Source: Vescimonas fastidiosa (lineage in GTDB: Bacteria > Bacillota > Clostridia > Oscillospirales > Oscillospiraceae). From it: DNA of 64,000 bases. Location: positions 62,001 to 126,000 of the forward strand of contig NZ_AP023416.1 of the NCBI RefSeq assembly GCF_018326305.1, in the 5' to 3' direction. The notes under the pieces are model-generated. The model was given only the letters and a program-made list of their open reading frames with translations. It was not told the DNA's origin and did not search any database. Below are positions 48,447-56,672 of the stretch, in pieces (position 1 is the first letter of the stretch; each line of letters opens with the position of its first letter). The translations under genes were made by a program, and so were the position numbers.

Positions 48447-49043
48447 ATGCCCATTTTTCAGTCCCCATTTTCCCCCGCCTACTGGCGCACCGCCGCCCAG
48501 GAGATGAAAAACTACCGCTCCCTGGTTTTTTCCGCCCTGATGATCGCCGCCTGTATCGTCCTCAGCCACTGCACCATCCGGGTAGGGGAGGGCCTCTCCG
48601 TCAGCGTCACCTTCCTGGCCCGAGCCCTTTGCTCCCTGGTCTGCGGCCCGGTGATGGTGATTCTCTTCGGCGCAGCAGAGGACACCCTCAGCTTCTTCCT
48701 CTCCTCCGGCGGCTACCCCTACTTCCCCGGCTATATGCTCACCACCATCTCCGGCTGCCTGATCTACGCCCTGTTTTTCTATCGCACCCGCATCACCTGG
48801 CGGCGCATCATCCTGGCCAAGCTCATCACCAATGTTCAGAATGTCCTTCTGGGCTCTCTCTGGAGCGCCATCCTTTACAGCAAGGGCTACCTGTACTATA
48901 TGACCACCAGCGCCGTGAAAAACGCCCTGTACCTGCCCCTGCAGATTCTCCTTCTGGGCTTTCTTTTCCAGGCCATTCTTCCCGCCCTGCAAAAGCAGGG
49001 AAAGCTCCCCCCTCAGCTCCCGGAGGGCCGCATCCCCTGGTAA
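48447..49043 (+). CDS. folT: ECF folate transporter S component FolT
   Basis: 198 residues from the ATG at 48447 after GAGGAGG. Six hydrophobic segments; ALMIAACIVLSHCTI, LARALCSLVCGPVMVILFG and YFPGYMLTTISGCLIYALFFYRT resemble FolT substrate-binding subunits. It captures folate and works with a shared EcfAA'T energising module, not in the window. The THF riboswitch upstream supports the substrate. Confidence 0.9.
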   Translation: MPIFQSPFSPAYWRTAAQEMKNYRSLVFSALMIAACIVLSHCTIRVGEGLSVSVTFLARALCSLVCGPVMVILFGAAEDTLSFFLSSGGYPYFPGYMLTTISGCLIYALFFYRTRITWRRIILAKLITNVQNVLLGSLWSAILYSKGYLYYMTTSAVKNALYLPLQILLLGFLFQAILPALQKQGKLPPQLPEGRIPW

Positions 49044-49059
49044 AAAGAAAATTCTCCCT

Positions 49060-49085
49060 AGGCCGCCCCACCGGGCGGCCTTAAA
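49060..49085 (+). terminator. Terminator of folT
   Basis: AGGCCGCCC/GGGCGGCCT with loop CACC, then TAAAATAT; modest U content. Confidence 0.65.
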
Positions 49086-49169
49086 ATATATTCGGCAAAA
49101 TTTTCCGTGGGTTTTTCCGTCTCATCGTGTATAATGGAGTAGAAACCAACACCGAGAGGAGGCGAGGGC

Positions 49170-49708
49170 TTGGAGCAGGATATGATTCGGCGGCTGCGAG
49201 ATCGGGATGAAGCGGGCATGGCCGACCTGCTGCTGCACTTTGGGCCGCTGATGCGGTACATCATTGCGCCCATTTTACCCAATCCCCAGGATCGGGAGGA
49301 CTGCCTGTCCGAGGTGACGCTGCGCATCTGGGAGAAAATCGACCAATTCGACCCTCGGCGCGGCAGCTGGAACGCCTGGCTGACGGCCATCACCCGCAAC
49401 ACGGCTCTCAACCACCGCCGGGCCGCCCAAGCCACTGCGGTGCAGAGGTTCTTTCCCAAGACACCCCGGCCTCGTCCCTCACCCCGGAAGAGGCGCTGCT
49501 GCAAAAAGAACGGCAGGAGGCCGTGCAAGCCGCTTTAGAGCGTCTGCACGCTCGGGATCGGGTGCTGTTTTACCGGAAATACTACTACCTGCAGCCCACG
49601 GCGCAAATCGCCGCCGAGCTGGGCATGACAGAGCGGGCTGTGGAGGGCCGGCTGTACCGGCTGAAAAAGCAGCTGCGCAAGATGCTGGGAGGTGAGAACC
49701 ATGGTTGA
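49170..49708 (+). pseudogene. Sigma-70-like factor interrupted by a frameshift
   Basis: Two frames together make one protein of about 180 residues. Frame one, from a TTG at 49170 after AGGAGG, has the sigma region 2 pattern QDREDCLSEVTLRIWEKIDQFDPRRGSWNAWLTAITRN and then fails after NHRRAAQATAVQ. The -1 frame continues LSQDTPASSLTPEEALLQKERQE into region 4, LFYRKYYYLQPTAQIAAELGMTERAVEGRLYRLKKQLRKML, ending at 49708. The shift lies around 49430-49460. No slippery heptamer in the right frame was seen, so a single-base loss or sequencing error is the likely cause. A TATAAT box lies at about 49130. It overlaps the next gene by 8 nt. Confidence 0.8.
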
Positions 49709-51191
49709 CCCGAGAGGAAATTCCCCCAAAGAGATCGACCTGGAGACGCTGTTTGCCGAGAGCTTCTCCGCCCTGCCGCCGGACGAGGTGGTGGAAAAAG
49801 TGAATCCCTTCCGCCGGGCCGTGAACCGGGTACTCATCGGCATGGCCCTGTGTACCCTGACGCTGAACTTTTGGGGGCTGAACTACATTCTGCCCACCGT
49901 GGGCATGGTGCTGAGCCTGCTGGGCTTCCGGGCCCTGCGGCGGGAAAACGGCTGTTTCACCGCCTGCTTCGTGCTGACGCTCCTGCGCTGCGTCCAGTTC
50001 TTCCCCACCATCGTTCTGAACGCCTTCCCCTGCCGGGATGATTTCATTCCCGAGCGCGTCACCACCACTCTGGCTCAGGTCTTCTTTGCGGCGCAGCTGC
50101 TGGGCCTATTCTGCCTGTGGCTGGGGCTGCGGGCGGTGCAGCGGAAGGCGAACCTGCCGCCCAAGGCAGGCGGGGTCCTGGCGCTGCTGGTGTGGTATGC
50201 GGTCATGTATGTACTGGCGCTGATCGAGTACCCCGGGCTCTACTTGCCGCTGCTTTTGATGGTCATTTTCATTGTCATCCTGTGTCGCATCCGCAAAACC
50301 GCCAAAGCCCTGGGCGAGGCAGGGTATACTATGCACCCGGCGCCGGTGAGGGTGCCGGACCTATGGCTTGCGATCCTGCTGGCGGCAGCGCTGGTGCTGG
50401 GCTGCGCCGCCGGGTACCTCTTCGGCGCCCAGCACCCCATGGACTGGCATCCACTGGAGGAGGCTGAGACGGCGAAAACGGCGGAAATCAAGGCCGATCT
50501 TTTAGACCTGGGCTTCCCGGAGAGCATTCTCAGCGACCTGGCCGAGGAGGATCTGGCCGCCTGCGCCGGAGCCCTGCGGGTGGATGTGGAGAGCAAGGTT
50601 TACAGCCCGACCCTGAGACACGAGAAAACCTCCAACAAGCGTCTGCGTATCACCGGCATTGCCGTGCAGGTGCCCGGCGAGAACGAGACTTGGGTCATCC
50701 TCCACCATTTCCTCTGGGAGACAGGCCCCGAATTCTTCGGCACGGACTGTCTGCAAGTCTGGCCCTTGTATCAACTCGGGCCCGAAGGCTGGGTCAAGGG
50801 CGGCGATGTCACCGGGCGGCTGCTCTATGACCGGGACGGCCAGACCTACACCGCCCCTTACTACTTCTTGGGCGAGGCCATTGGCACGGACACAGGATTC
50901 ATGTCTCTGGGCACAACGAAAACTGACATTTACGCCGGGTTCTCCCTACCCCGGGAGGGGGAAAACCGGCGGGGGTATCTGGCCTACACCGCGTTCAATA
51001 CGAAGGGTGTTTATGCTATCATCAGCTACTTTAACTACACCCACCAGCACACCTGGTTCCAGTATCCCGCCACCACAGCCCTAAAGGCGCAGATGAACGC
51101 TCGCGCCTCCAACTATATGGACCCCTTTGCAAGGGAAATGACCCAGTTTTGGTTTGTTCCGTCGCAGGAGCATTTGCGGTGGCCGGACTAA
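49701..51191 (+). CDS. Membrane protein paired with the sigma factor
   Basis: 496 residues from the ATG at 49701, with GGAGG eight nt upstream; its first bases overlap the sigma gene, so the two are translationally coupled. A short N-terminal cytoplasmic part (about 1-40) precedes hydrophobic segments in the range 45-240, followed by a soluble outer domain of about 250 residues. Position suggests an anti-sigma or signal-receiving partner, but no zinc-finger anti-sigma motif (HxxxCxxC) is visible. Family not recognised. Confidence 0.7.
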   Translation: MVDPRGNSPKEIDLETLFAESFSALPPDEVVEKVNPFRRAVNRVLIGMALCTLTLNFWGLNYILPTVGMVLSLLGFRALRRENGCFTACFVLTLLRCVQFFPTIVLNAFPCRDDFIPERVTTTLAQVFFAAQLLGLFCLWLGLRAVQRKANLPPKAGGVLALLVWYAVMYVLALIEYPGLYLPLLLMVIFIVILCRIRKTAKALGEAGYTMHPAPVRVPDLWLAILLAAALVLGCAAGYLFGAQHPMDWHPLEEAETAKTAEIKADLLDLGFPESILSDLAEEDLAACAGALRVDVESKVYSPTLRHEKTSNKRLRITGIAVQVPGENETWVILHHFLWETGPEFFGTDCLQVWPLYQLGPEGWVKGGDVTGRLLYDRDGQTYTAPYYFLGEAIGTDTGFMSLGTTKTDIYAGFSLPREGENRRGYLAYTAFNTKGVYAIISYFNYTHQHTWFQYPATTALKAQMNARASNYMDPFAREMTQFWFVPSQEHLRWPD

Positions 51192-51202
51192 GAAAATTCG
51201 CG

Positions 51203-51234
51203 AAAAAAGCCAAGCCCCCGGGCTTGGCTTTTTT
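51203..51234 (+). terminator. Terminator of the sigma-membrane protein pair
   Basis: AAAAAAGCCAAGCC/GGCTTGGCTTTTTT with loop CCCG. Confidence 0.95.
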
Positions 51235-51252
51235 GCAGTGGGAACACAGCCC

Positions 51253-51280
51253 TTGCATTTTGCACCGAAACGGGTATAAT
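51253..51280 (+). promoter_or_regulatory. Promoter of mntA-hepT
   Basis: TTGCAT (51253-51258), a 16-nt spacer and TATAAT (51275-51280). Confidence 0.75.
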
Positions 51281-51311
51281 AAAAGTAAGAAAACTTTCGG
51301 GAGGGATGTGC

Positions 51312-51641
51312 ATGGTCTACACAATGGACGACTTGCGGCGGATCATTGCGCCCATCGCCGCGCAATATGGGCTGCGGGCCGTGTATGTCTTCGGCTCCTA
51401 CGCCCGGGGCGAGGCGGACGCCGACAGCGACATCGACCTGCTGGTGGACCTGACGGGCACGAACATTCGGTCGCTGCTGGCCCTGGGCAGCGTCTACTGC
51501 GACCTGGAATCGGCGCTGGGCAAGAGCATCGACCTCCTCCCGGTCAGCTCCCTGGAGCAGGGCAGTCAAAGCGCGTCCGATGCCCTGTTTCGAGACGCGG
51601 TGCAGAAAGAGAGGGTGCGAATTTATGATGCAGCAAGCTGA
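51312..51641 (+). CDS. mntA: MntA-type nucleotidyltransferase antitoxin
   Basis: 109 residues from the ATG at 51312 (GGGAGG at a proper distance; the ATG at 51306 sits on the SD). The minimal nucleotidyltransferase signature is complete: VFGSYARGEADADSDIDLLVD, i.e. GSxxRG and DxD. In type VII toxin-antitoxin systems MntA adenylylates a Tyr of the HEPN toxin HepT to silence it. It overlaps hepT by 17 nt. Confidence 0.9.
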   Translation: MVYTMDDLRRIIAPIAAQYGLRAVYVFGSYARGEADADSDIDLLVDLTGTNIRSLLALGSVYCDLESALGKSIDLLPVSSLEQGSQSASDALFRDAVQKERVRIYDAAS

Positions 51642-51972
51642 CAGGCAGAGACTAACGCATATTTACGAATACTGCGTGTCCATCGAAAACGCCATTGGGC
51701 GGTTTGGCAATGGTTTTGAAGCCTTTGACAGCGACGAAGATTTTCAGCACGCCCTGTCCTTCTGCCTTTTGCAGATCGGCGAGCCGGGCGGCGGCCTGTC
51801 CGAGGAGTACCGCCGGGAGACGGCCAGCCGGGTGCAGTGGGGACCCATGAAAGCCATGCGGAACATGGTCGCCCACGGCTACGGGAAGATGGACCGCCAG
51901 ATCATTTGGGAGACGGCAACCACGGATATTCCCGCATCGAAAGCATTTTGCATGGAGCAGTTGGGCCTTTAA
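51625..51972 (+). CDS. hepT: HepT-type HEPN-domain toxin (DUF86-like)
   Basis: 115 residues from the ATG at 51625. All-helical HEPN fold with the RNase motif Rx4HxY at Arg79, His84 and Tyr86 (RNMVAHGY). In this family the toxin cuts RNA, and the Tyr is the site modified by MntA. Overlap with mntA ensures paired expression. The catalytic residues are intact on both partners, so the pair looks functional. Confidence 0.88.
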   Translation: MMQQADRQRLTHIYEYCVSIENAIGRFGNGFEAFDSDEDFQHALSFCLLQIGEPGGGLSEEYRRETASRVQWGPMKAMRNMVAHGYGKMDRQIIWETATTDIPASKAFCMEQLGL

Positions 51973-51984
51973 GGCCCTCCGCCC

Positions 51985-52013
51985 TTGACATCCGCCCGGT
52001 TTTATCCTACAAT
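51985..52013 (+). promoter_or_regulatory. Strong sigma-A promoter of the TM1266-ABC operon
   Basis: TTGACA (51985-51990), a 17-nt spacer and TACAAT (52008-52013). It begins 12 nt after the hepT stop. Confidence 0.9.
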
Positions 52014-52019
52014 ACAGCC

Positions 52020-52161
52020 AAGCTCCTGACGCCAAAAGTCTTTTCTTGCGGCGGAAGATGCGCCATAGAGAGAATTGCCCACCCCACGGTGGGTCTTTTG
52101 GCCGCGTCGAAGAAGCGATGCGGCTTTTTTGCCGCGAAAAATCCATCCGGGAGGTAATCAC
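52020..52161 (+). promoter_or_regulatory. Structured leader RNA with two terminator-like hairpins
   Basis: About 140 nt between promoter and start codon. Hairpin 1 is CCCACC/GGTGGG (52078-52093) followed by TCTTTT. Hairpin 2 is GCCGCGTCG/CGATGCGGC (52101-52124) followed by TTTTTT. GCGGC (52120-52124) can pair instead with GCCGC at 52131-52135. The segment 52020-52077 could be a sensor. No known riboswitch class was recognised. Confidence 0.6.
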
Positions 52162-52425
52162 ATGGAAACCAGAGTCGCCCTTATCGGCATCATCGTAACG
52201 CAGGAGTCGTCGGTAGCGGCCCTGAACGAGCTGCTGCACCAGTACGGCCACTACATCATCGGCCGCATGGGACTTCCCTACCGGGAAAAGGGCGTGAACA
52301 TCATCTCCGTGGTGCTGGACGCGCCCCAGGACGCCATCTCCGCCCTCAGCGGTAAAATCGGCCGCCTGGAGGGGGTCAGCGCCAAGACCCAGTATTCCCA
52401 TGTCATCACCCCCGGAGAAAACTAA
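52162..52425 (+). CDS. TM1266-type iron-only hydrogenase system regulator
   Basis: 87 residues from the ATG at 52162 after GGGAGG. TRVALIGIIVTQESSVAALNELLHQYGHYIIGRMGLPY and ISVVLDAPQDAISALSGKIGRL are the signature of the TM1266 family, an ACT-like (NikR C-terminal-like) fold found next to HydE/F/G maturases. It has no DNA-binding domain. Here it leads an ABC transporter operon rather than hydrogenase genes. Role inferred from family only. Confidence 0.88.
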   Translation: METRVALIGIIVTQESSVAALNELLHQYGHYIIGRMGLPYREKGVNIISVVLDAPQDAISALSGKIGRLEGVSAKTQYSHVITPGEN

Positions 52426-52447
52426 GGCAAAAGAAAGGAATCCCGCT

Positions 52448-53434
52448 ATGAAAAAGATCACTTCCCTGCTCCTGGCCCTGCTGCTGGTTCTGAGCCTGGC
52501 CGCCTGCACCGTGCAGCCCCGTCAGGAGGACTATCAGTCCGTGAATGTTCGCCTGGGCGGCCTGAAGGGTCCCACCTCCATGGGCATGGCCAAGCTGCTG
52601 GACGACGCCGAAAACGGCCTCACCGCCAACACCTATGCCTTTACCATGGCCGCCTCCGCCAGCGAGCTGACCCCCCAGCTCATCAAGGGGGAGCTGGACA
52701 TTTTGGCCGTGCCCGCCAATGTGGGAGCCATTCTCTATAACCAGACCCAGGGCCAGGTGGAGCTTATTGCCGCCAGCACCTTGGGCGTGCTGTACATTGT
52801 GGAAAAGGGCGGCCAGACCGTGACGGATGTGAAGTCCCTGGCCGGTAAGACCCTCTACGCCACCGGCAAGGGGGCCACTCCGGAATACGCTCTGACCTAT
52901 TTGCTGGCCCAAAACGGACTGACCCTGGGCCGGGATGTAACCGTGGAGTGGAAGAGCGAGCCCTCGGAGATCGTGGCCCTTATGGCCCAGGAGGAACACG
53001 CCATCGCCATGCTGCCCCAGCCCTTCGTCACCGTGGCCCAGGGCAAGCTGGAGGGTCTGCAGGTGTCCCTGGACCTCTCCGCCCAGTGGGACAAGCTGGG
53101 CGTTGACAGCCGCCTGGTCACAGCGGGCCTGCTGGTGCGCAAGGCCTTTGCCGACGAGCATCCCCAGGCTGTGGCTAAGTTCCTGGAGGAGTACGCCGCC
53201 AGCACCGACTATGCCAACACCCACGCCGCCGAGACGGCTGCCTTGGTAGAGAAAATGGGCATCGTCAGCGCCGCCGTGGCGGAGAAGGCCCTGCCCGGGT
53301 GCAACCTGGTCTGCATCACCGGCAAGGAGATGAAAACCGCCGTAAACGGCTATCTCCAGACCCTGTATGACCTGAAGAGTGAGTCCGTAGGCGGCGCCAT
53401 GCCCACGGATGGCTTCTACTGGCTGGGCGCATGA
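52448..53434 (+). CDS. ABC transporter substrate-binding lipoprotein (NMT1/SsuA-like)
   Basis: 328 residues from the ATG at 52448 (GAAAGGAAT upstream). Lipoprotein signal with LSLAAC, Cys20 lipidated. LGGLKGPTSMGMAKLLDDA and the following two-lobed fold match the NMT1/THI5-like and TauA/SsuA group, which bind pyrimidine precursors, sulfonates or nitrate-like solutes. The ligand cannot be told. Its stop overlaps the start of the permease gene. Confidence 0.85.
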   Translation: MKKITSLLLALLLVLSLAACTVQPRQEDYQSVNVRLGGLKGPTSMGMAKLLDDAENGLTANTYAFTMAASASELTPQLIKGELDILAVPANVGAILYNQTQGQVELIAASTLGVLYIVEKGGQTVTDVKSLAGKTLYATGKGATPEYALTYLLAQNGLTLGRDVTVEWKSEPSEIVALMAQEEHAIAMLPQPFVTVAQGKLEGLQVSLDLSAQWDKLGVDSRLVTAGLLVRKAFADEHPQAVAKFLEEYAASTDYANTHAAETAALVEKMGIVSAAVAEKALPGCNLVCITGKEMKTAVNGYLQTLYDLKSESVGGAMPTDGFYWLGA

Positions 53435-54186
53435 GTCGAGCCCGGCTGCAAAAGCTTTTCGCCGCCCTGCTGGCCCTGGCCGTGTGGCAGGGGGCGGCGC
53501 TGCTGGTCCACGCCCCCATCCTGCTGCCCTCCCCCCTGCAGGTGGCAGGACGCCTGCGTGCGCTGGTGGTCACGGCGGATTTTTGGGGCACCGTCGGCTT
53601 TAGTCTGCTGCGCATTGCCGGGGGCTTTCTCCTGGCGCTGGCGGCGGCCACGGTGCTGGCCTTCGGGGCAGGACGGTTTTCCCTGCTGGAAATCCTGCTG
53701 CGGCCCTATGTGCTGGCCATTAAGTCCGTGCCGGTGGCGTCATTCATCATTTTAGCGCTGATATGGCTGCAAACCTCCCAGCTGTCGCTGTTTATCTCCT
53801 TTCTCATGGTTTTTCCGGTGCTTTACACCAATGCGCTGGCGGGCATCCGCAGCGCAGACAGGCAGCTTTTGGAGATGGCCCGGGTGTTCCGGGTCCCCTG
53901 GAAGCGGCGGGTGCGGATGATCTACCTGCCGGCGGTGGAGCCGTTTTTGCTGGCAGGCTGCGCCACATCCCTGGGCATGAGCTGGAAGGCCGGGGTGGCG
54001 GCGGAGGTCATCGGCGTGGTAGGCGGCTCCCTGGGGGAGCGGCTGTATGACGCGAAGATCTACCTGATGACCGCGGACCTTCTGGCCTGGACGGTGGTCA
54101 TTGTGGCCCTGAGTGCCGGGTTTGAAAAGCTGGTTTTGTGGCTGCTTCGGCGCATCCTTCGCCAGATAGGAGGTGTGCCGGCATGA
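53431..54186 (+). CDS. ABC transporter permease (SsuC/TauC-like)
   Basis: 251 residues, about six membrane helices. The EAA loop is seen as ARVFRVPWKRRVRMIYLPAVEPFLLAG, with SLGMSWKAGVAAEVIG after it. Starts at an ATGA overlap with the binding-protein gene and ends at an ATGA overlap with the ATPase gene. Confidence 0.88.
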   Translation: MSRARLQKLFAALLALAVWQGAALLVHAPILLPSPLQVAGRLRALVVTADFWGTVGFSLLRIAGGFLLALAAATVLAFGAGRFSLLEILLRPYVLAIKSVPVASFIILALIWLQTSQLSLFISFLMVFPVLYTNALAGIRSADRQLLEMARVFRVPWKRRVRMIYLPAVEPFLLAGCATSLGMSWKAGVAAEVIGVVGGSLGERLYDAKIYLMTADLLAWTVVIVALSAGFEKLVLWLLRRILRQIGGVPA

Positions 54187-54749
54187 AAATTCAGCATCTG
54201 TGCAAAGCCTTTGACGGCAAGATGGTTTTGGATCATGTGTCTCTGACTCTGGAGAGCGGTGGGACGGCCTGCCTTATGGCCCCCTCGGGCCGGGGCAAGA
54301 CCACCCTGCTGCGGTGCATCGCCGGGCTGGAGACGCCCGACAGCGGGCAAATTACGGACCTGCCGGAGCGTATTGCCTATGTGTTTCAGGAGGACCGTCT
54401 GTGTGACGGATTTTCCGCTGTGGACAATATCCGCCTGGTCACGGGCAAGGCTCTGGGCGAGGGCGAAATTCGCCGGCATCTGGAGGAGCTGGGGCTGGCG
54501 GGGAGCCTGGACCAGCCGGTCCGGGAGCTTTCCGGCGGTATGCGGCGGCGGGTGGTTATTTCCCGGGCGGTTTGCTTCGGCGCCGACCTTCTGCTGCTGG
54601 ACGAGCCCTTCAAGGGACTGGATGACGAGGCCCGGCAGCAAACGGCGGACTACATTCTCCGGCACCGAGGGGCCGCCGCGATTTTGTGCGTGACCCATGA
54701 CCGAGAGGACGCCGCCGCCCTGGGCGGCGCGGACATCGTGACATTTTAA
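54183..54749 (+). CDS. ABC transporter ATP-binding protein
   Basis: 188 residues from the ATG at 54183, shorter than the usual 240-260 of NitT/TauT ATPases. Walker A APSGRGKTT, signature LSGGMRRRV and Walker B LLLLDEPFKGLD are intact, with a His switch in VTHDRED. The C-terminal extension is missing and the protein ends soon after the switch; likely still functional as the core is complete. Overlaps the permease gene by ATGA. Confidence 0.88.
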   Translation: MKIQHLCKAFDGKMVLDHVSLTLESGGTACLMAPSGRGKTTLLRCIAGLETPDSGQITDLPERIAYVFQEDRLCDGFSAVDNIRLVTGKALGEGEIRRHLEELGLAGSLDQPVRELSGGMRRRVVISRAVCFGADLLLLDEPFKGLDDEARQQTADYILRHRGAAAILCVTHDREDAAALGGADIVTF

Positions 54750-54750
54750 A

Positions 54751-54787
54751 AATATAGGGGCGGGATAAATCCCGCCCCTATATTTTT
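54751..54787. terminator. Bidirectional terminator after the ABC operon
   Basis: AATATAGGGGCGGGA/TCCCGCCCCTATATT with loop TAAA, then TTTT on the plus strand; A-rich on the other side. Confidence 0.9.
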
Positions 54788-54794
54788 TATTGTC

Positions 54795-55010
54795 TCACTC
54801 CAGCGCCTCGCCCAGAGCTTCCAGGCGGTCTATGATTTCATCCACCAGATCCTCCAGGACTTCATGCTCCTCGGCCCAGTCCACAAATTCCTCGCTGGTC
54901 TCATCCTCCGGCTCATCCTCATCCATGGCCTCCAGCTCCTGACGGATGTCCGAGAGATACGCCCGTAGCTCCTCCGGGTCCATGGTGTCCGGATCGCGAT
55001 ATAGGTCCAT
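54795..55010 (-). CDS. Small acidic unknown protein
   Basis: 71 residues, extremely acidic (many Asp/Glu), mostly helical (PEELRAYLSDIRQELEAMDED...VLEDLVDEIIDRLEALGEAL). AAGGGGG lies seven nt before the ATG at 55010. No family recognised; cytoplasmic. It ends beside a shared terminator, and no further gene is cotranscribed downstream. Confidence 0.65.
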   Translation of the reverse strand: MDLYRDPDTMDPEELRAYLSDIRQELEAMDEDEPEDETSEEFVDWAEEHEVLEDLVDEIIDRLEALGEALE

Positions 55011-55141
55011 TTTATGTCCCCCTTTATGTCACCTTCTTGTCTCCGATTTTGCCACAAACTGCACCAAAGTGCAAGCAAAATTCACCGCTTTTTGGCCGCA
55101 AACCGATGCTCGTGTGCGGCCTATATGGCTCCGAAGAATTT

Positions 55142-56476
55142 TTATTGTGCCTTTTCTGCCCTGTCATCCGGCACTGACAGCTTCGTTACCGTGGCATAGG
55201 AGATCTGATGCTCCTTGACTTCTTTGATATGTATATGCAATCCCTTGAAGTCCAGTTCTATGCTTTGCTCCCCGTCATGGGGGATCATGTCAAGCTCGCC
55301 AAAGACAAGGCCGGTGAAGGTGTCTACCTCCTCCCTGCCTATCTCCACATCCAATGCCTGCTCGATGTCGTGGAGCTCCACATTGCCAACGATGGCCCAG
55401 GTGTTCTCATCCAACCGTTCCACATGGGGTTCGGCGGCGCCCTCTTCCGCGGTATCCTCCCCCAGGTCGCCTACCAACCGCTGCACCAAATCATTCAGGG
55501 TGATAATCCCCTCTAAGCCGCCATGCTCGTCCAGCACAACGGCCATGGCATTGCGGGTTTTCTTCATCTTCCGGAACAGCACATCCGCCTTGATGGTTTC
55601 CGGCACAAAGAAGGGCGGCTTCACGGCACGCTGCATGACATTCTCCCGGCTCTTGTCATCCAGCCGGAAATAGTCCTTGGCATTGAGAATGCCGATGATA
55701 TTGTCGGTGGAGTCCCGGCACACGGGATAGAGGGTATAGCGGCTGTCATGGATGACCCGGGCCCACTCCTCCATGGGGTCCTCCAGCCAAAGAATAGCGA
55801 CATCCGTGCGATGGACCGCAATCTCCTCGGCGGTCAGATCGTCAAATGCGAAGATATTCCGAATAAATGTCTTTTCCTCCTCGTCAATAGCACCCTTTTC
55901 GCTGCCGGCATCTACCATCAGGAGAATCTCCTCCTCGTTGACCGACTCCTCCACTTCGTTGGGGTCAATGCCCAGCAGCCGCAAAATGCTATTGGTGGAC
56001 ACGGACAGGAGCCACACGATGGGACGGAACACAACGGAAATGCCGTTGACCAGCCCGGAGATACGCAGGCCAAGGGCCTCCGCCCTCTTCAGCGCAATTC
56101 GCTTGGGAACCAGCTCGCCAAACACCAGGGTAAAGTAGGACAGGATCAGCGTGATGACCACAACGGCGATAGAGTCCAGGGTTGCCCTGGGAATGTTCAC
56201 GCCCAGGCCCAGCAGCCAGTCCACCAGCGGGTCGGAAAAATTGTCGGCGGCAAATGCAGAGCCCAGGAAGCCGGACAGGGTAATGGCCACCTGAATGGTT
56301 GCAAGGAACCGGGCTGGCTCACGGGTCAGCTTGTATAAGCGCCCGGCCCGTTTATCTCCCCCGTCCGCCATTCGTTCCAGTTTTGTTTCGTTTATAGAGA
56401 GTACCGCCAGCTCCGCAGATGCAAAAACGGCATTCAGTGCGATCAGTACCAGCTGTAAAATAATCAATCCTAACAT
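55142..56476 (-). CDS. CNNM/CorC-family transporter (hemolysin C-like)
   Basis: 444 residues: DUF21/CNNM membrane domain with four hydrophobic segments (about 1-150; AELAVLSINETKLERMA and GELVPKRIAL are typical), then two CBS domains (about 205-335; YTLYPVCRD, LDEHGGLEGIITLNDLVQRLVG) and the C-terminal CorC_HlyC domain. Bacterial homologues (CorC, CorB, MpfA) transport or export Mg2+; some were named hemolysins. The CBS pair likely binds nucleotide. The gene is led by an unusual leader peptide and terminator (see 56528-56639). Confidence 0.92.
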   Translation of the reverse strand: MLGLIILQLVLIALNAVFASAELAVLSINETKLERMADGGDKRAGRLYKLTREPARFLATIQVAITLSGFLGSAFAADNFSDPLVDWLLGLGVNIPRATLDSIAVVVITLILSYFTLVFGELVPKRIALKRAEALGLRISGLVNGISVVFRPIVWLLSVSTNSILRLLGIDPNEVEESVNEEEILLMVDAGSEKGAIDEEEKTFIRNIFAFDDLTAEEIAVHRTDVAILWLEDPMEEWARVIHDSRYTLYPVCRDSTDNIIGILNAKDYFRLDDKSRENVMQRAVKPPFFVPETIKADVLFRKMKKTRNAMAVVLDEHGGLEGIITLNDLVQRLVGDLGEDTAEEGAAEPHVERLDENTWAIVGNVELHDIEQALDVEIGREEVDTFTGLVFGELDMIPHDGEQSIELDFKGLHIHIKEVKEHQISYATVTKLSVPDDRAEKAQ

Positions 56477-56527
56477 TTATTTTGACCTTTCTATATCCAT
56501 TATATCTTTCAAATTCTTCAAAATAGC

Positions 56528-56564
56528 AAAAAACACAGCCCAAGCGGAAACCGTTCCGCACGGG
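56528..56564 (-). terminator. Attenuator terminator upstream of the CNNM gene
   Basis: Minus strand GGG/CCC and GCGGAA/TTCCGC stem with an internal AC/AA mismatch (56539-56549 with 56554-56564), loop CGGT, then GGGCTGTGTTTTTT. An alternative hairpin GCACG/CGTGC (about 56558-56570) uses part of its first arm. The terminator lies 51 nt before the CNNM start codon. Confidence 0.75.
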
Positions 56565-56570
56565 TCGTGC

Positions 56571-56639
56571 CTAACATCTGTATTTGAACAAAATGGCGTT
56601 GTTTCGGTCAGGGGCAGGGCAACTGTCTCCGGCTTCCAT
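56571..56639 (-). CDS. 22-residue leader peptide of the CNNM gene
   Basis: ATG at 56639 preceded by AAAAGGAGGTC, a near-perfect SD. The peptide reads MEAGDSCPAPDR followed by NNAILFKYRC and stops at 56571. Acidic residues and two Pro lie within the first 12 codons, the pattern that makes nascent chains unstable in E. coli MgtL (MEPDPTPLP...). The stop is 7 nt from the attenuator hairpin. Peptide reality is inferred from the SD, promoter and position. Confidence 0.65.
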   Translation of the reverse strand: MEAGDSCPAPDRNNAILFKYRC

Positions 56640-56672
56640 AAAATTGATCGACCTCCTTTTATTTTTAACGCC

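Noticed and set aside
49420-49470. Programmed -1 frameshift in the sigma gene
   Set aside because: The required shift is -1, but TTCTTTCCCAAG holds no X XXY YYZ heptamer in the upstream frame. A simple indel is more likely, though not excluded.
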